This document shows positions 13,926 through 26,985 of a stretch of 64,000 bases of DNA, piece after piece (positions within the stretch are counted from its first letter, which is position 1; each line of letters starts with the position of its first letter). The notes under the pieces were generated by a model. It saw only the letters and a list, made by a program, of their open reading frames with translations, was not told the DNA's origin and ran no database searches. The stretch is from Cichorium intybus (lineage: Eukaryota; Streptophyta; Magnoliopsida; Asterales; Asteraceae), in assembly GCA_023525715.1 (NCBI GenBank), contig CM042012.1:48449561-48513560 (forward strand). Direction: 5' to 3'. The position numbers and the translations under genes are program-made.

Positions 13926-15068
13926 CGACTCACACTATGCCACGCAGAATCCTCTCGGATTTCATCTGCTATTGAGAGTGCTTTACTCAGAATCAATTGC
14001 TTGACTCTGAGTATCGACTCACTCAACTAGATGCTCTGAAGGTATGTATATGTCCATGTTGCTTTCTTTTGATAACTCAGTTACTCCCACTGGTTTTTAG
14101 ACCAGGTGTAAAATCAATCAAATTTTCATACAGACCGTGTCTCGCCCTAAGGTCCTCTTATTTGGCAGCAGCCGGGCTCACCAATGCTTCCAAGTAGTCG
14201 GATTGCAAATCCGTACCAACTGCAGTGTTTTACCACCAATCGGTATGTCACCCCGATCACAACTACTTATGATGGTGATCAATACTACTGGTTAAGAGGA
14301 GATAATGTCAGTTGTAAAGCAGAAATCTGATTTCTACTCCAAGCCTAGTGATGACTAAAAGGTTCTTTCATTGCTAATCCTAAACTCATTTAGGACTGTC
14401 CCAACTCCCACTGTTTCCTTGGACCATGAGTTCTTTCTAAAAGAGCTCTTTAGTTACAGTAGGATAGCTAATGAAACGACAATGTTGATCAAGTTCAGCT
14501 GGTCATGAGGTTCAGATGAACACTACAAGACCCTGGACTTTCTATGTACAAGTGGGATAATCCAAGCTTTACATTTCAGGCAGTGTTTGCAAGACCTACT
14601 TAGTCTAGGATGTGGTCGGAGTATGGTTTATATGGACTGACTGGTATAGTGTTCATCTTATTGGAAACTAATTGGCAATGTATCTCATACATCGAGGATC
14701 GAACTGTTTCGACCAATGCTCCATTATCTTCCCTAAGACACATTATAACCATTAATGCTCTTGGAAGAGAATGAACTGTGAAACCTTTTTCTCAGTTTAT
14801 GTTATCGCTCAGGTTCTGTGGAACTTGTACTTCCTTTGAAGTCCTTGGACTGTTCAAGGTCTCAATTCAATTACTTATACCGATAAGCAATGTCATATTC
14901 ACCATACCGAATGATGAATATTGTGAAGTACAAACAATCGTGTTCTATCTCAAGATTCGAGCAACACACCGCAACAGGTGTGTCCGTTGCTCTTAATCTC
15001 AATGTCTTTTACATATCTATGTAGACTAATGACTTTGTTAACTTGGTTCAAGACTTGAATCTTCAGTT

Positions 15069-15310
15069 GACTCTAAGTCAACTGATTCCAAAATCCTATC
15101 CTCTGGATCTTTGGGTGATTCATTTCTTGCCATATGTGCTTTATGAAGAACTTAATCATCATCTGACTCTAAGTCAAATGATTCCAAAGTCCTGTCCAAC
15201 TGGACCTTTGGTTGATTCATTTCTTGACACATTAAGAACTCAATTCATCAAGTGACTCTAAGTCAAATGATTCCAAGGTCCTGTCCAACTGGACCTGTGG
15301 TTGAATTGAT
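15069..15310. repeat. Three-unit tandem repeat, about 90-96 bp each
   Basis: Units are anchored by GACTCTAAGTCAA at 15069, 15165 and 15254 and continue with ATTCCAAAGTCCTGTCC-type sequence. The first anchor is itself a small inverted repeat (TTGACT, CTA, AGTCAA). It lies just downstream of gag in element orientation. Confidence 0.8.
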
Positions 15311-15566
15311 TCTTATAACATTTGTATTAACAATCATAAATGAGACAATTCTTGAATCCAAACACTTTGGATGCATCAACATTCAAGTTATTACTAATCA
15401 TACATTCAACACATTCATATAACATTTCAAGGATAATTTCAAACAACAGGTGTTAAAAGAAAATATGACAATTTTATTAAAAATAAAAAATCCTTGAACA
15501 ATGTAATAGACAATGTAAAAAATGTATCTAAAGACTAATAACAATGTTCTAATATCTATCTAAACT

Positions 15567-16481
15567 TCAAAACTGCACGAGCTGGAGATCCAATCCAAAT
15601 ATGCTCCTATGCGACAGAGTCCCGTGCCTTCTTGATTCCCTGCATACAAACCAAAATGTGACTATCACATTATGTATCAAGAAATCTTGGAACAGGAATT
15701 TTGAGGTTTTTAGATATACCTGAGCTTTCAAAAGAGTTGGAGCGTCTTCCAATCTTTCCGTGACTGTATCCGAATTAGCGGATTCCCAGTTTGAGACATG
15801 TCCAGTCGATCTTGACCGTTTCTTGTTATGTCTCTTCACTGGACTTAATCTAGAAGTAGTTGAGCCATTGGAGCTATGCCTGTCCAAGAGTGACTCGTAT
15901 AAAGTCAACAGTGGACGTATTTCCATAAGGGTCTTTTTCTGGTCTTCCTTTCTATATGTCTGAATGAACAGATCGTACTCATTTGTCAGAAAAGCGAGCA
16001 GAATGTTAACACTCTCTTCCTGACTCATGGAATAACCAAGTTTATGCAACTCGCCTATGTACGCTTCAATCTGAAGAACATGCGAATTGACGCTACTTCC
16101 TGCTTTTAGCTTGCACTCTGCAAGTCTTTTGAAGATCCTGGTTCGTTCCTCTTCAACTGGTTTCTGGAACTTTTCCTCAACCAGTTGCATTAACTCATAT
16201 GGCCCCAAGGATTCAAAATCCTTGCGGAACTCGGGGTCAATGGTTGATAGCATGAGGTCACGAATCTCTTTGGATTCATCATAAGAACCTTTTATGATGA
16301 CTTGTTCCTGTGGAACTGGGATCGGATACTCAGTGAGATGTAGCTTGCCAGCAATGCCGAGAGCCAGTCTCCAATTGCAAAGCTATTCTTTACAGTTGAG
16401 ACCAGTCAGCCTTTTCATATTTAGCAGGTGCATTCTGATGCTTTCAGAAATGGGTGAAGGAGGAGAATTGACACTTGACAT
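15567..16481 (-). pseudogene. Copia-type gag (UBN2-like) with an in-frame stop
   Basis: The start is taken as the Met at 16481, opening MSSVNSPPSPISES. The UBN2-type gag core follows, including NWRLALGIAGKLHLTEYP, SKEIRDLMLSTIDPEFRKDF, YELMQLVEEKF and CKLKAGSSVNSHVLQIEAY, with a basic tail (KRHNKKRSRS). Such gag proteins form the cytoplasmic particle that packages element RNA. No CCHC zinc knuckle is visible. Codon 33 is TAG (16383-16385) where related proteins have a residue before the CNWRLAL block, most simply a Trp-to-stop change. The rest is open to 15567, and splicing of a candidate 80-nt intron would move the stop to 15607. The element may still move if gag is supplied in trans, which is inference. 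Confidence 0.8.
15640..15719 (-). other. Candidate 80-nt GT-AG intron near the gag 3' end
   Basis: On the minus strand GCTCAG is followed by GTATATC at 15719 and the segment ends TTTGTATGCAG at 15640. The exon frame is kept (CAG, then GGA ATC AAG AAG) and reaches a stop at 15609-15607. Unspliced reading continues to 15567. BARE-type copia elements are known to splice gag RNA, but here splicing is only predicted. Confidence 0.45.
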
Positions 16482-16812
16482 CTATAAGAGAAAGTAGAAT
16501 TTATTAGTTTAATTGGTCCCTTTTAAATAATTACCCAATATGTTATTTAATAAGGCTAGGATCCAAAATACCCCAATTATGGTGTGAAGAGGGATGCCGT
16601 AATCACAACATAATGGTCATTAAGGTAGATAAGCACTTATCAATTTCATATTATGAAATTCCTAGATCTGTTGAGATTCATTAAACTTTTCAATGGCATG
16701 TTTAATCTCGGATGTGCTCCACTGTTTGTGACTGGGATGCCGAAGATCACAAACTAGATGTGAATAACCATGCAAATTAGCTTGGTACTCTCGGGTTAAT
16801 TATCATCTCTAA

Positions 16813-16846
16813 TTGATGTGCCGGTAAACCACACACGCTCCATCAA
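16813..16846 (-). repeat. Stem-loop copy C of the conserved-core hairpin family
   Basis: The stem TTGATG (16813-16818) with CATCAA (16841-16846) closes the core at 16819-16840. An outer helix pairs TTATCAT on the left with ATGATAA on the right across a 6/2-nt internal loop, and it extends further out to CGGGT/ACCCG. Confidence 0.85.
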
Positions 16847-16892
16847 CAATGATAATACCCGGGAAACCCATCACAACTCTTTATGAACCCCT

Positions 16893-16928
16893 ATTGGCGT
16901 GCCGGTAAACCACACACGCTCCACCAAT
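16893..16928 (-). repeat. Stem-loop copy D of the conserved-core hairpin family
   Basis: The stem ATTGGCG (16893-16899) with CACCAAT (16922-16928) closes the core at 16900-16921. The one non-Watson-Crick position is C-A on the plus strand but a U-G wobble in minus-strand RNA, the element's sense strand. An outer helix pairs TTTATGAA with TTCATAAA. Confidence 0.85.
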
Positions 16929-17824
16929 GTTTCATAAAGTGCAATGTACAATTTCATGGATTAGCACCAATTCACATTTTCCCTAAAGTAACTAGATTTG
17001 AGTTTTATTAAGTGTTCTAGTACTTTGAATCATTATACTTTTAGTGATTATTAGGCGGTCCTATCAAACCTGTTCGGCTAACGACCCTCCACTGATCAGG
17101 CGAGCGGTGGGCGAGAGTGTTCACCCATTCGACCGCCATTTTATAGGCAGTCTCCTTATACCCACTTTATAGACCAGCTTCGTGAATGAGGCCTACTAAT
17201 GATTTGACTAACCATTTTAATCTTATACATATAACAATAACTTTCTAATTATAATATATATAAGATGTAATTTTTTAAACCTTTAAAAAATTGTTTCTGG
17301 TTTATCTTTTAATTTATTGTCGATTTAAGCTATTAAATTTAAAATTAAATTAAACCATTTAAAGCCGATTTAATTATCTTTTAATTAACCAATTAATTAA
17401 ATTTGATATTTTAAACCTCTTAAAATATTTATAGATTTTATCTATTAATATTCGGAATTTAAACCATTTAAATCGAAATTAATTAAATTCTATAAATTAT
17501 CTTTTAAATAAACAATTATTTAAATTAATTAATTTTGCAGATAGGTGTCACAAAATAATCAAATTAATTTAAACCTATCCCTATCCCCTAATTTTCGAAT
17601 TTTAGGATAAAGGTTTAAGGTTTTATCTATTTAAACAATTAAAGTTACCAAAAATAGAAAGCCTACTAAACCATTCCCTTTTTCACGCCAAGCAAGGGGG
17701 AGGGGCCAGGGTTTTCCGAAACCCTAACCCTAATATTCAAAATGGCCACATTAGGGTTTAGAAACAATAAACCCTAATTTACAGGATACAGTTATAACAA
17801 TTTAACAAGAAAACACACCGAATA

Positions 17825-17836
17825 GCTCTGATACCA
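17825..17836 (-). other. Primer binding site (initiator Met-tRNA type)
   Basis: On the minus strand TGGTATCAGAGC lies one base after the 5' LTR end, the standard copia primer site complementary to the 3' end of initiator Met-tRNA. This fixes the element's orientation. Confidence 0.92.
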
Positions 17837-17837
17837 C

Positions 17838-18221
17838 TGAAAGGTTTTCTGCAACTATGAACTAACATTCCTAAGTTCACATGCAACCTATATAGATCTA
17901 GTTTTTCTTCTAATTAAACATATAACATATCCTAGAAGGCCAGAAAAGATTATCTAAAAGAAAGATCAAGAAAAACCAACCTTAAAGTGAATCTTGGAAG
18001 CAAAGCAACAGAAGTCTCTTGCCTCAAATGCAGTCACACCCTTAGCTGAGCTCTTGGCCGAAAATTCCTTGGGAGAGAGAGTTAAAATTCGTGGTCTAGG
18101 GTTTAGGGAGAGCCTCCCTATTTATAGCCTCCATGTGGTGATCAGATAATCGTTACAGATAAGCCTTTTTGAATTCGAATTAAGATAAACTATTATTTTA
18201 ATCATTCAAACACCATTTATC

Positions 18222-18312
<91 letters not shown>

Positions 18313-18691
18313 AAATATATATATCTATATATATATATATTTTCGACCACCACATGGTCACTCACACTGCCACTTACTCAACTATCGAATAATTACAGTT
18401 TTAGTCCCTGCACCTTTAATTAATCAATTTAACTGCCAAATTAATTCCAATTAATTCCAGAAAAATTTCTAATTAATTATTATAGTTTCTAATTAATATA
18501 TTATCACTTAAATATATTAATAAACTATTTATTTAACTTCTATTGATTTATTAATCACATAATAAATCAATCTTTCTCTCTACCGGACTTTCTGCCAATC
18601 CTCCAACTATGAGGGCAACCCAAATGGACTATGCTACTATTAATTAGATAAATACTAATTATTAGTCATGGCTTAGACACCTAATCCAACA
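17838..18691 (-). repeat. 5' LTR of the gag-only element, 854 bp
   Basis: Near-identical to 10917-11786, including the TGTTGG...CTTTCA ends on the minus strand. It contains a (TA)n tract at about 18226-18308. Confidence 0.92.
18119..18127 (-). promoter_or_regulatory. Predicted TATA box of the gag-only element
   Basis: CTATAAATA on the minus strand, followed by GGGAGGCTCTCCC and a CCCTAAACCCTAG region. It is placed as expected for U3 promoter and R sequence in the 5' LTR. Confidence 0.6.
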
Positions 18692-18751
18692 GGTTTTTCC
18701 ACTAAGCTATACACTTTGCTGAATTTTAAAGATACCAGCGATTGTATATAA

Positions 18752-18856
<105 letters not shown>

Positions 18857-19137
18857 AAAATAATTTATTTAATTGTTAATTATCAAGTTATACATATGTT
18901 TAATAACGAAAGGATGTTGGTAATATAAATCATTTATACACAAATAAACAAAAGAATAAGCCACAACTAAAAAACTTGATGACCAAATATCTATTTGTAA
19001 GTAATTAATAAATGATGTCATGAGTACAAAAAAGATATTTTCTTAATACAAATTTATAAACACTTCATTGTATACAATATTAAAAGTTTTATTGGTGTAA
19101 CTACCATCATTATATTAAATTAATAATTTTGATTCTT

Positions 19138-19865
19138 CTTTACCCTAAACTGTAGATAAAGCAACATGTAATTGTCTGAGTGTGAAAACTTGTTGTCTTA
19201 CAAACAAACCAACCTTTGACAATAACTGTCCTTAAATTTTATTTATGGTCATAGCAAAACAGACAACAAGTGGAAATTTTCTTATTCTAAATTTAAAATG
19301 AGAGTATTTTTATCTAAAAGTGTCAAAGACAATCATGAAATAAAAGTGTGGTGTCCAATATTGCATCCAAATATAACGATTGCTTCAATAACTCGAGTAC
19401 CAAGTAATATCACTTGAACTCTAGATCCATTACATAAGCCAATTTTCTAGTCAATGTTTCTTAATAACATAACTGGAACAACGACTTTCAAAAGTAACTT
19501 ATGGTTTGGTAAACCTGAAATTTTAGAACCATTTTGAACATCAAGTGAGCATAAACTTTCATCAAATTGCTCATGCACAAAGTTTGCTTAGCATATGCTA
19601 TCTGAACTTAGATATTTTTTTTCTTCTCTTAGAAAGAATGATAGTAAACAATCATTTTTTTCCAAACAACCTCATTTGAGGTGCAAGTATTGCTCTTTTT
19701 GAAAAAAAAAACTAGATAATTAAAGTTTTGGAGAATTATAGGATATACAAATTGAATTAAGAAACCTATAAGATCATATGATTGAGTAATAAGAAGATCA
19801 TTTGGAATACTAATAATTACATGACCATTATTTGGAACCACTAACATTTGCTTCACCAATAACAA
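19138..19865 (-). pseudogene. Helitron-type PIF1-like helicase fragment
   Basis: Minus-strand frames reproduce the C-terminal helicase blocks of plant Helitron proteins, in order. These are DLLITQSYDLIG and FVYPIILQNF, then NEVV, NIDQKIGLCNGSRVQVI with RVIEAI, and finally the motif V/VI block CFAMTINKI-stop-GQ with VGLF and QLHVALST. Helitron proteins join a Rep nuclease to this helicase for rolling-circle transposition. Only the C-terminal third is visible and it has stops and frameshifts, so it is dead. The Rep domain and the element ends (5' TC, 3' hairpin-CTRR) were not identified. Confidence 0.78.
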
Positions 19866-19869
19866 ATAA

Positions 19870-22055
19870 ATAATTCAACGACAAAAACATATTTTGACAA
19901 AAATGAATAAAGTATCATAAATGAAGATATAGATATGGAGAATAATAATTTACCCAAAAAAATTAAACATATTGACAATTTTATTTTTTTATTGAAATTT
20001 TAGTAAAGAATAAAATAATAAAAAACATATTAAAGTTGACATTAATAATATTTTTTTGTTAAAAAATATATGGTTATGTTGGTTTTGCTAATTTAAGTAA
20101 TTGAAATCTGAAAATAATAGTTTTTTTCATCATTTTAAATTTGAGATAACATTTAAAGTAATAAAATATTATATATGTACCTGTTAATTTGAGAATTTAA
20201 TATTTTTGTAATTCCTTATTCTTATTATAAAATATATGAATTCAAATATGTTAAAAATAAAATAAAAAATCTTTTGAAACGTTTTTATTAAAATTGGATT
20301 TACATTTACAAATATTAAAATAAGTTAATAATACACAAAAATAACTTTAGAAAAACATTTATTTTACATTTGATTTTAATTAAATATAAAGCATAATTTG
20401 TATTAAATACAATTGCTATTAAAAAATTGTTATGATACAATAAAAAAAGCTTAATAAATAATTAATTACTAACTTAACATTTAACTAAAAGTAGGTCAAT
20501 GTACGTTTGATATTTGACGTAAAAAATGTCTTCATTTAACCAAATTAAAAGTAACTCTTAGAAATGATAATCAAATTAAACCTAAGTCTTACAAATAAGT
20601 AACTCTTAGAAATGATATGGAACAAAATCGAAGAATGTAATGAAAATTTCAACCGAAAAATCGAAGGAAAAAGAGAAGCAGATTCATGATTTGAAGACGA
20701 TTACCTTCTCAGAAGACGGTGTACCGGAAAATTAAGAAGAAAATATAAACATGGCAATCAAGATGATTTCTGTTTTGAGTTCCATTGACATACTAAAACA
20801 ATAAATCTATTGGAAATCCAGAAGTTGAATACGGTGTATGGTAATCTATAAGATGATCGGCGTGTGTGAGAAGTACGTGGTATTACGTCGCCAATTTCTC
20901 AGGTTAGCAAACTCGTATTTGAATTGGGAATCAAATTAAAAATTAGGGTTCTCTATTCTTAATGCAATAACTTTGAAATGATTGTATAAATTATTTACTT
21001 CTATTCTATTTCTATAATGATTTTGCTATTTTATGGTAATCTGTTAGAATCGTGGCTGTAAATACGAAAACAATCATTGATGGTTGATATAGTTTATTTG
21101 TTAAGGTATTAAGCTTAAATTGTATAATGATAATGATGAATTGATTACCTAATTGAAATGAAATATGAAAACCATAGCAAAAGATCATTAATACTTCAAT
21201 TGACAATTAGTTCAAGAAATAATCTATAGAAATCAGAAATATGGAAATCTAGAAAACCACACCAAAATATTGAAAGATAAATTCATATACGATCATGAAA
21301 TTTCAAGAAAACAGCTTGATAGTGTCTTTGTTCATCCATTTTCCATGGCATACTGAAGTTTGTAAATGGGTTTTGTGTCCCTGTCAATTTGCCAACCAAG
21401 GTAAGAGACTGAAAGTGTGTGTGGAACGGATGGTATAAGTTGCATCATTACTTCCATATGGTTCATAACTTGTTCCTTTTCATGTTGTGCACTTTTTCTT
21501 TGAATTCTAATGCCCACTGTCTCTGTTCTTCTCAGTTACTTCAAGAATTAATGTTGTGATATTTTCAGAAGTAACTCTTTCATATTTGTTGTTTGACGAG
21601 GAGCGAAGATGAAAAGTCCATGACGATTTTTCAAGGATAAATTACGTTGATTGTATTTTTGGAGATGATTCAAAATAATGAGATTTGAATTTATTTATAG
21701 AAAATAGTGTGATATTAAATGCAATTAAAGTTGATAGTTGAAGATATATTTATCTACCTGATATATCAGATTTTAATTTATACCATAATCCAGTCATTTA
21801 TCGTAAATTAAATCCTTTCTTGAATATCAATGGTTTTTTGCTCCAAAATGTCTTTTCAACCTCTACAGGTAGTGTTTATATTGATTATCAAAATAAGTAT
21901 TTATTTTAAATATTATAGAATACAAAAACTGTTCAACGTATTTTCTCTCGTCAATAACATCTTCATTTTTCAAATAAAAAATATTGGCAAACAACATGTT
22001 TTCATCATAACATTTCCAAAACAAATCCTTTCTTTGTTCTGTATTTTTAAACGAC
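19870..22055. other. AT-rich non-coding DNA
   Basis: Mostly AT-rich with no long frame. A minus-strand frame at 21332-21517 (HEKEQVMNHMEVMMQLIP) is not recognised. It lies within DNA somewhat richer in G+C (20640-20960, 21300-21600) that could be degraded exons. Confidence 0.35.
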
Positions 22056-22316
22056 ATGCAAAATGATGAAAATTTGAAAACACTCATCAAGTCCATGTAT
22101 GATTATCTGCTCCATGAGTATAATGAGACAAAGGAACTTTTCAATCATGTTCGTTTCGTTTGTTCATCTTTGGAAAAAATGCACTCCCTTTTTACAATGA
22201 ATAATGCTGGAAGAAAATATCTTCACGTGTTGTTGTCATTGAAGGATATCATCGAGGAGCTTGAATATAGGATCGAAGACAGTAAGGAAAATTTGGATGA
22301 GTTGACGGATGTTTGA
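22056..22316 (+). CDS. Small hypothetical protein, 86 aa
   Basis: A single open frame, starting MQNDENLKTLIKSMYDYLL and ending in an acidic stretch, DSKENLDELTDV. It is leucine- and charge-rich with likely amphipathic helices and possible coiled-coil character in the second half (LSLKDIIEELEYRIED). I do not recognise the family. There is no signal peptide or membrane segment. Base composition is closer to coding than its surroundings, which is the main argument for it. It lies between Helitron-type remnants and may be cargo or a last exon; an upstream intron end (TTTTCAAATAAAAAATATTGGCAAAC region) cannot be confirmed. Confidence 0.35.
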   Translation: MQNDENLKTLIKSMYDYLLHEYNETKELFNHVRFVCSSLEKMHSLFTMNNAGRKYLHVLLSLKDIIEELEYRIEDSKENLDELTDV

Positions 22317-23390
22317 ACTTTTTTGTTTTCGGGTTTTTGGTTGGGAATTGGTTTTTAAGGGTAATTGTTTACGTCAGTAGGTTTTGTTGCATGTTTTGTT
22401 TTTTTTTGAAAAGGTTTATGGAATCTTTTGTTAATATAAGTTTTGTTAATGTAATTTTATTAAGTTTAATGGAAAGTTTCTACATATTAAAACAAAACGA
22501 CATGAAAATTTGATAAACCGACATTTGATCATTGTTTATTTGTATCCGATAAATAAGATCGAACCAAGTTTTAAAACTATGAGGACTTTATAAGGGAAGA
22601 AGTTGAAAGTATAATGTTGTAATAGAAAAACTGAAAGCATGATGCTATAATAAATAAATTAATGGAAGTACGTTGTTATTTATTGCATGTAAGACTAACA
22701 TAATTGTAAATCCTTTTATACCTTCTAGAGGCTTAATACATTAAAAAACTTTGTCCATGATACTTACACGGAATTGAGCACTAGATTTTTTTAAAATTTT
22801 GATCCATGAATTTGGGTTTTTAACGTGGTTTATTAACAAAAATTTTTTATGTATTCAAGTCTAAATGAACAATGAACGGAATCAAGTGCAAGATACTTAT
22901 AATTAAAGTTCTTGCATGTATTAACATGGAAATGTAAATACTTTGTTTTAATTGCTTATTTTGATATTAGCAATCTGATATGTAATCTAAATCATAAATC
23001 ATGCTTACAGTCATTAATCTTGCACCAATGCATAGAATAAGATGTTAAATATAATTAATGTTGTAAAAAATAATTATAATAACATAACCATTTACATAAA
23101 CAACAAACTACATAGATATCAGACATAAATGTGAGGGTTAGTTACTGTCCAAAACATTCAACAAATGAATTATGATATCTCAAAGTTTTAATCTCTTGAT
23201 ATCTTTATTGTTGAGGTCCCTGCTCCTAAAAAGTCAGCAGTCATTTTACTCATTCATTGAAACAATGCAAACATGTTAAACAAATTTAATTAATTGATAG
23301 CAAAAGGGGAAAATTGATAAAAGGATTATGCAAATACTTTGGAAGAAACGAAGCTTTTGACTTTCAACAACTTTCATTGAAACATCAATA
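22317..23390. other. AT-rich non-coding DNA
   Basis: No coding signal or sharp repeat was seen apart from short AT-rich tracts. Confidence 0.4.
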
Positions 23391-23394
23391 ACTG

Positions 23395-24999
<1,605 letters not shown>

Positions 25000-25233
25000 T
25001 TTCTTGAAATTATTATGAAAACAAATATTTATGTGAGTAAAATGTTGTAAGTAGTAAAACTTTCAATGCAAAATGATTATAATGTAGTATAACAATCATT
25101 TGACACATATATAAATCATATATGGCAAATACACACACAATATAACAAATACATTCAAGCACATAAAAATGTAGCTTAAAGTGTTGCCAAATAGAACAAA
25201 GTAGTTGCAAAAATACAAAAAGAGTTTCCAAAT

Positions 25234-25509
25234 GGGCAAAATACAAAAAAGCCCCATAATTTATAGGGTAACATACAAAAAACCCTTCAAAAATATTTTA
25301 GTATAAAAACCCAACCAATTATCGTTGACCTTTTAATTTAAACCAATTTACAGGTTTACATTCAAATTGACCGGATTTATTTCTTATGTGGACAACATAT
25401 TAAAATAAATTTGCAAACATGGATTTCTAGTTGATACGTGGACATTAAATTAGGATTATATACGATAAGAAAACATCTTAGCCTTCATTATAGATGTATT
25501 TGACGCCTG
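25234..25509. repeat. Left terminal inverted repeat of the Pack-MULE
   Basis: Pairs with 37375-37649. Shared blocks include AGCCCCAT, GGGTAACATACAA, CTTTTAATTTAAACCAATTT, TCAAATTGACCGG and GATGTATTTGAC. Confidence 0.85.
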
Positions 25510-25534
25510 ATTGAAAGAGAAACGTAGAAAATTA

Positions 25535-25858
25535 TCATCTTGAGAAATTTTCATGGCATCAGCAGATGCACCAGCAAGCCGTCTCACGAATCCTGCAACA
25601 TAAAATCCATACTTTCCCTTCCACCCGTTAGGAAATGGCGTCTTTGGAAAGCCATTTTTAGCAAAGTGTTCGGATTCGTGTTAATACAGAAGTTCAAAAT
25701 CCGATTACTCAAACTGAAAGATTCAAATTTTTTCTGAAAGAACAGAGAAACAATGGAAGCCTTTTCTCACTTGAAGCCAGAGGGGACATTGCTGCAATAC
25801 CCAGTTGCTAAAACAACTGAATCGATATCAAGGGTGTCGTCATTGATGAGCTCGACGG
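25535..25858 (-). pseudogene. YUC: Captured YUCCA flavin monooxygenase, C-terminal part
   Basis: Read on the minus strand, 25858-25770 encodes VELINDDTLDIDSVVLATGY followed by CSNVPSGFK and a stop. After a gap, 25640-25540 encodes NGFPKTPFPNGWKGKYGFY and then VAGFVRRLAGASADAMKISQ. These are the conserved C-terminal blocks of YUCCA enzymes (including the 'ATGY' motif), which convert indole-3-pyruvate to auxin using FAD and NADPH. The FAD- and NADPH-binding GxGxxG motifs are absent. About 75 bases between the blocks do not fit the protein and may be intron or junk. The piece continues at 35815-36031 across the Athila insertion. It cannot make a working enzyme. Confidence 0.85.
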
Positions 25859-25863
25859 AGGCG

Positions 25864-26840
25864 TGATAATGCCTAGTAATATCAAGTATTTTAGTCATTG
25901 TTGAGCCCTATTCTTGGTGAATTTATATCATATATGCTGTGGTATTCTCACTTTTTGTGTTAGTGCTTTTTTGGAAAGAAATGATGTAAACAGGGGCTAA
26001 AAGCGTACAAAATGGAATAAGTTTGAAGATAAAGACAAAGCAGTCGAATTCCCACGTGCGACGCGGGTATGTACAAGGGCGCGACGCGCTGACTCAGCAA
26101 TGAGGCGCTGAAGAAGATTCAAATGCCGAAGAAACGGGGATAAATTAGCACGCGCGTCGCGGAATCTAAGTGCGCGCGGCGCGGTCTTTTATTTTTTCGA
26201 AACTATCAATAGAGGGTTCTAGGTCGAAAAATGCATCGAAGACCTGGCATAGGAACGACTCCCAAGGCTTCTTTGACTCCGAGTTTCAGTTTTCAGTCGA
26301 CCATAATTGGTATTTATGTTTTTCTCTTATATTTTACAAGTAGTTAGTAGTTTTGGTAGCTTTAGCTAGTGTTATTGGGTGTGACAACCATTGGCATTAG
26401 TTTTAGTTTTAGAAAGTTTATGTTTTGGAACAAGTTGGATCTGAGTTTTTAATAGTTAATCATTCGGTTAATGTTAAATGCTCTTTTTATGGTTTTTATG
26501 CTCTTGGATGCATTTGGATGTTTGAATGTTTATTGTGTTGATTTGATCTTGATTACTTCTGAATTATTCTTCTGATTTCAGTAAGTGATTAGGATTAGTT
26601 ATTGGTTTTGGTTTTAGTTTAGTTGATGCTTGAGTTGGAATTGTTGGATGTTTATGATTTTGGGATTGTTTTTGGTAAAAGTCGGAAACTAGATCCTCTG
26701 GCTGTAGAGTGATACTACAGTTGGTAATCTGTTGCATACCTTGACCACGTAACTCATGTGGATCGACCCTGACTACCGCTATACTAGTGTGTGTTAGGTT
26801 ATTTTACTATTTTTTACAGCACGACGACCTAGGCGTGTCA
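25864..26840 (+). repeat. 5' LTR of the Athila-type element
   Basis: Starts TGATAATGCCTAG and ends GACCTAGGCGTGTCA; it pairs with 34825-35809. CG-rich motifs lie at 26055-26185. Confidence 0.92.
26214..26222 (+). promoter_or_regulatory. Mutated TATA box in the 5' LTR
   Basis: The 5' LTR has CTATCAATAGAGGG where the 3' LTR (35164) has CTATAAATAGAGGG. The promoter copy of the LTR has lost the consensus TATA core. Confidence 0.6.
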
Positions 26841-26845
26841 AATTT

Positions 26846-26858
26846 TGGCGCCGTTGCC
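26846..26858 (+). other. Primer binding site (Asp-tRNA type)
   Basis: TGGCGCCGTTGCC lies five bases after the 5' LTR. It matches the primer site typical of Athila/Tat elements. Confidence 0.85.
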
Positions 26859-26985
26859 TGGGAGTTATGAGCTTGAGAGTAGGCGATCTGTAGGACTTTT
26901 AGTTTTTGATTTTTGGTTTTGATATTGAGAGTTTCAGTTGGTTAGTATTTCAATTTTTGATTTTGCGGGCGTGTTGCACTAGTGC

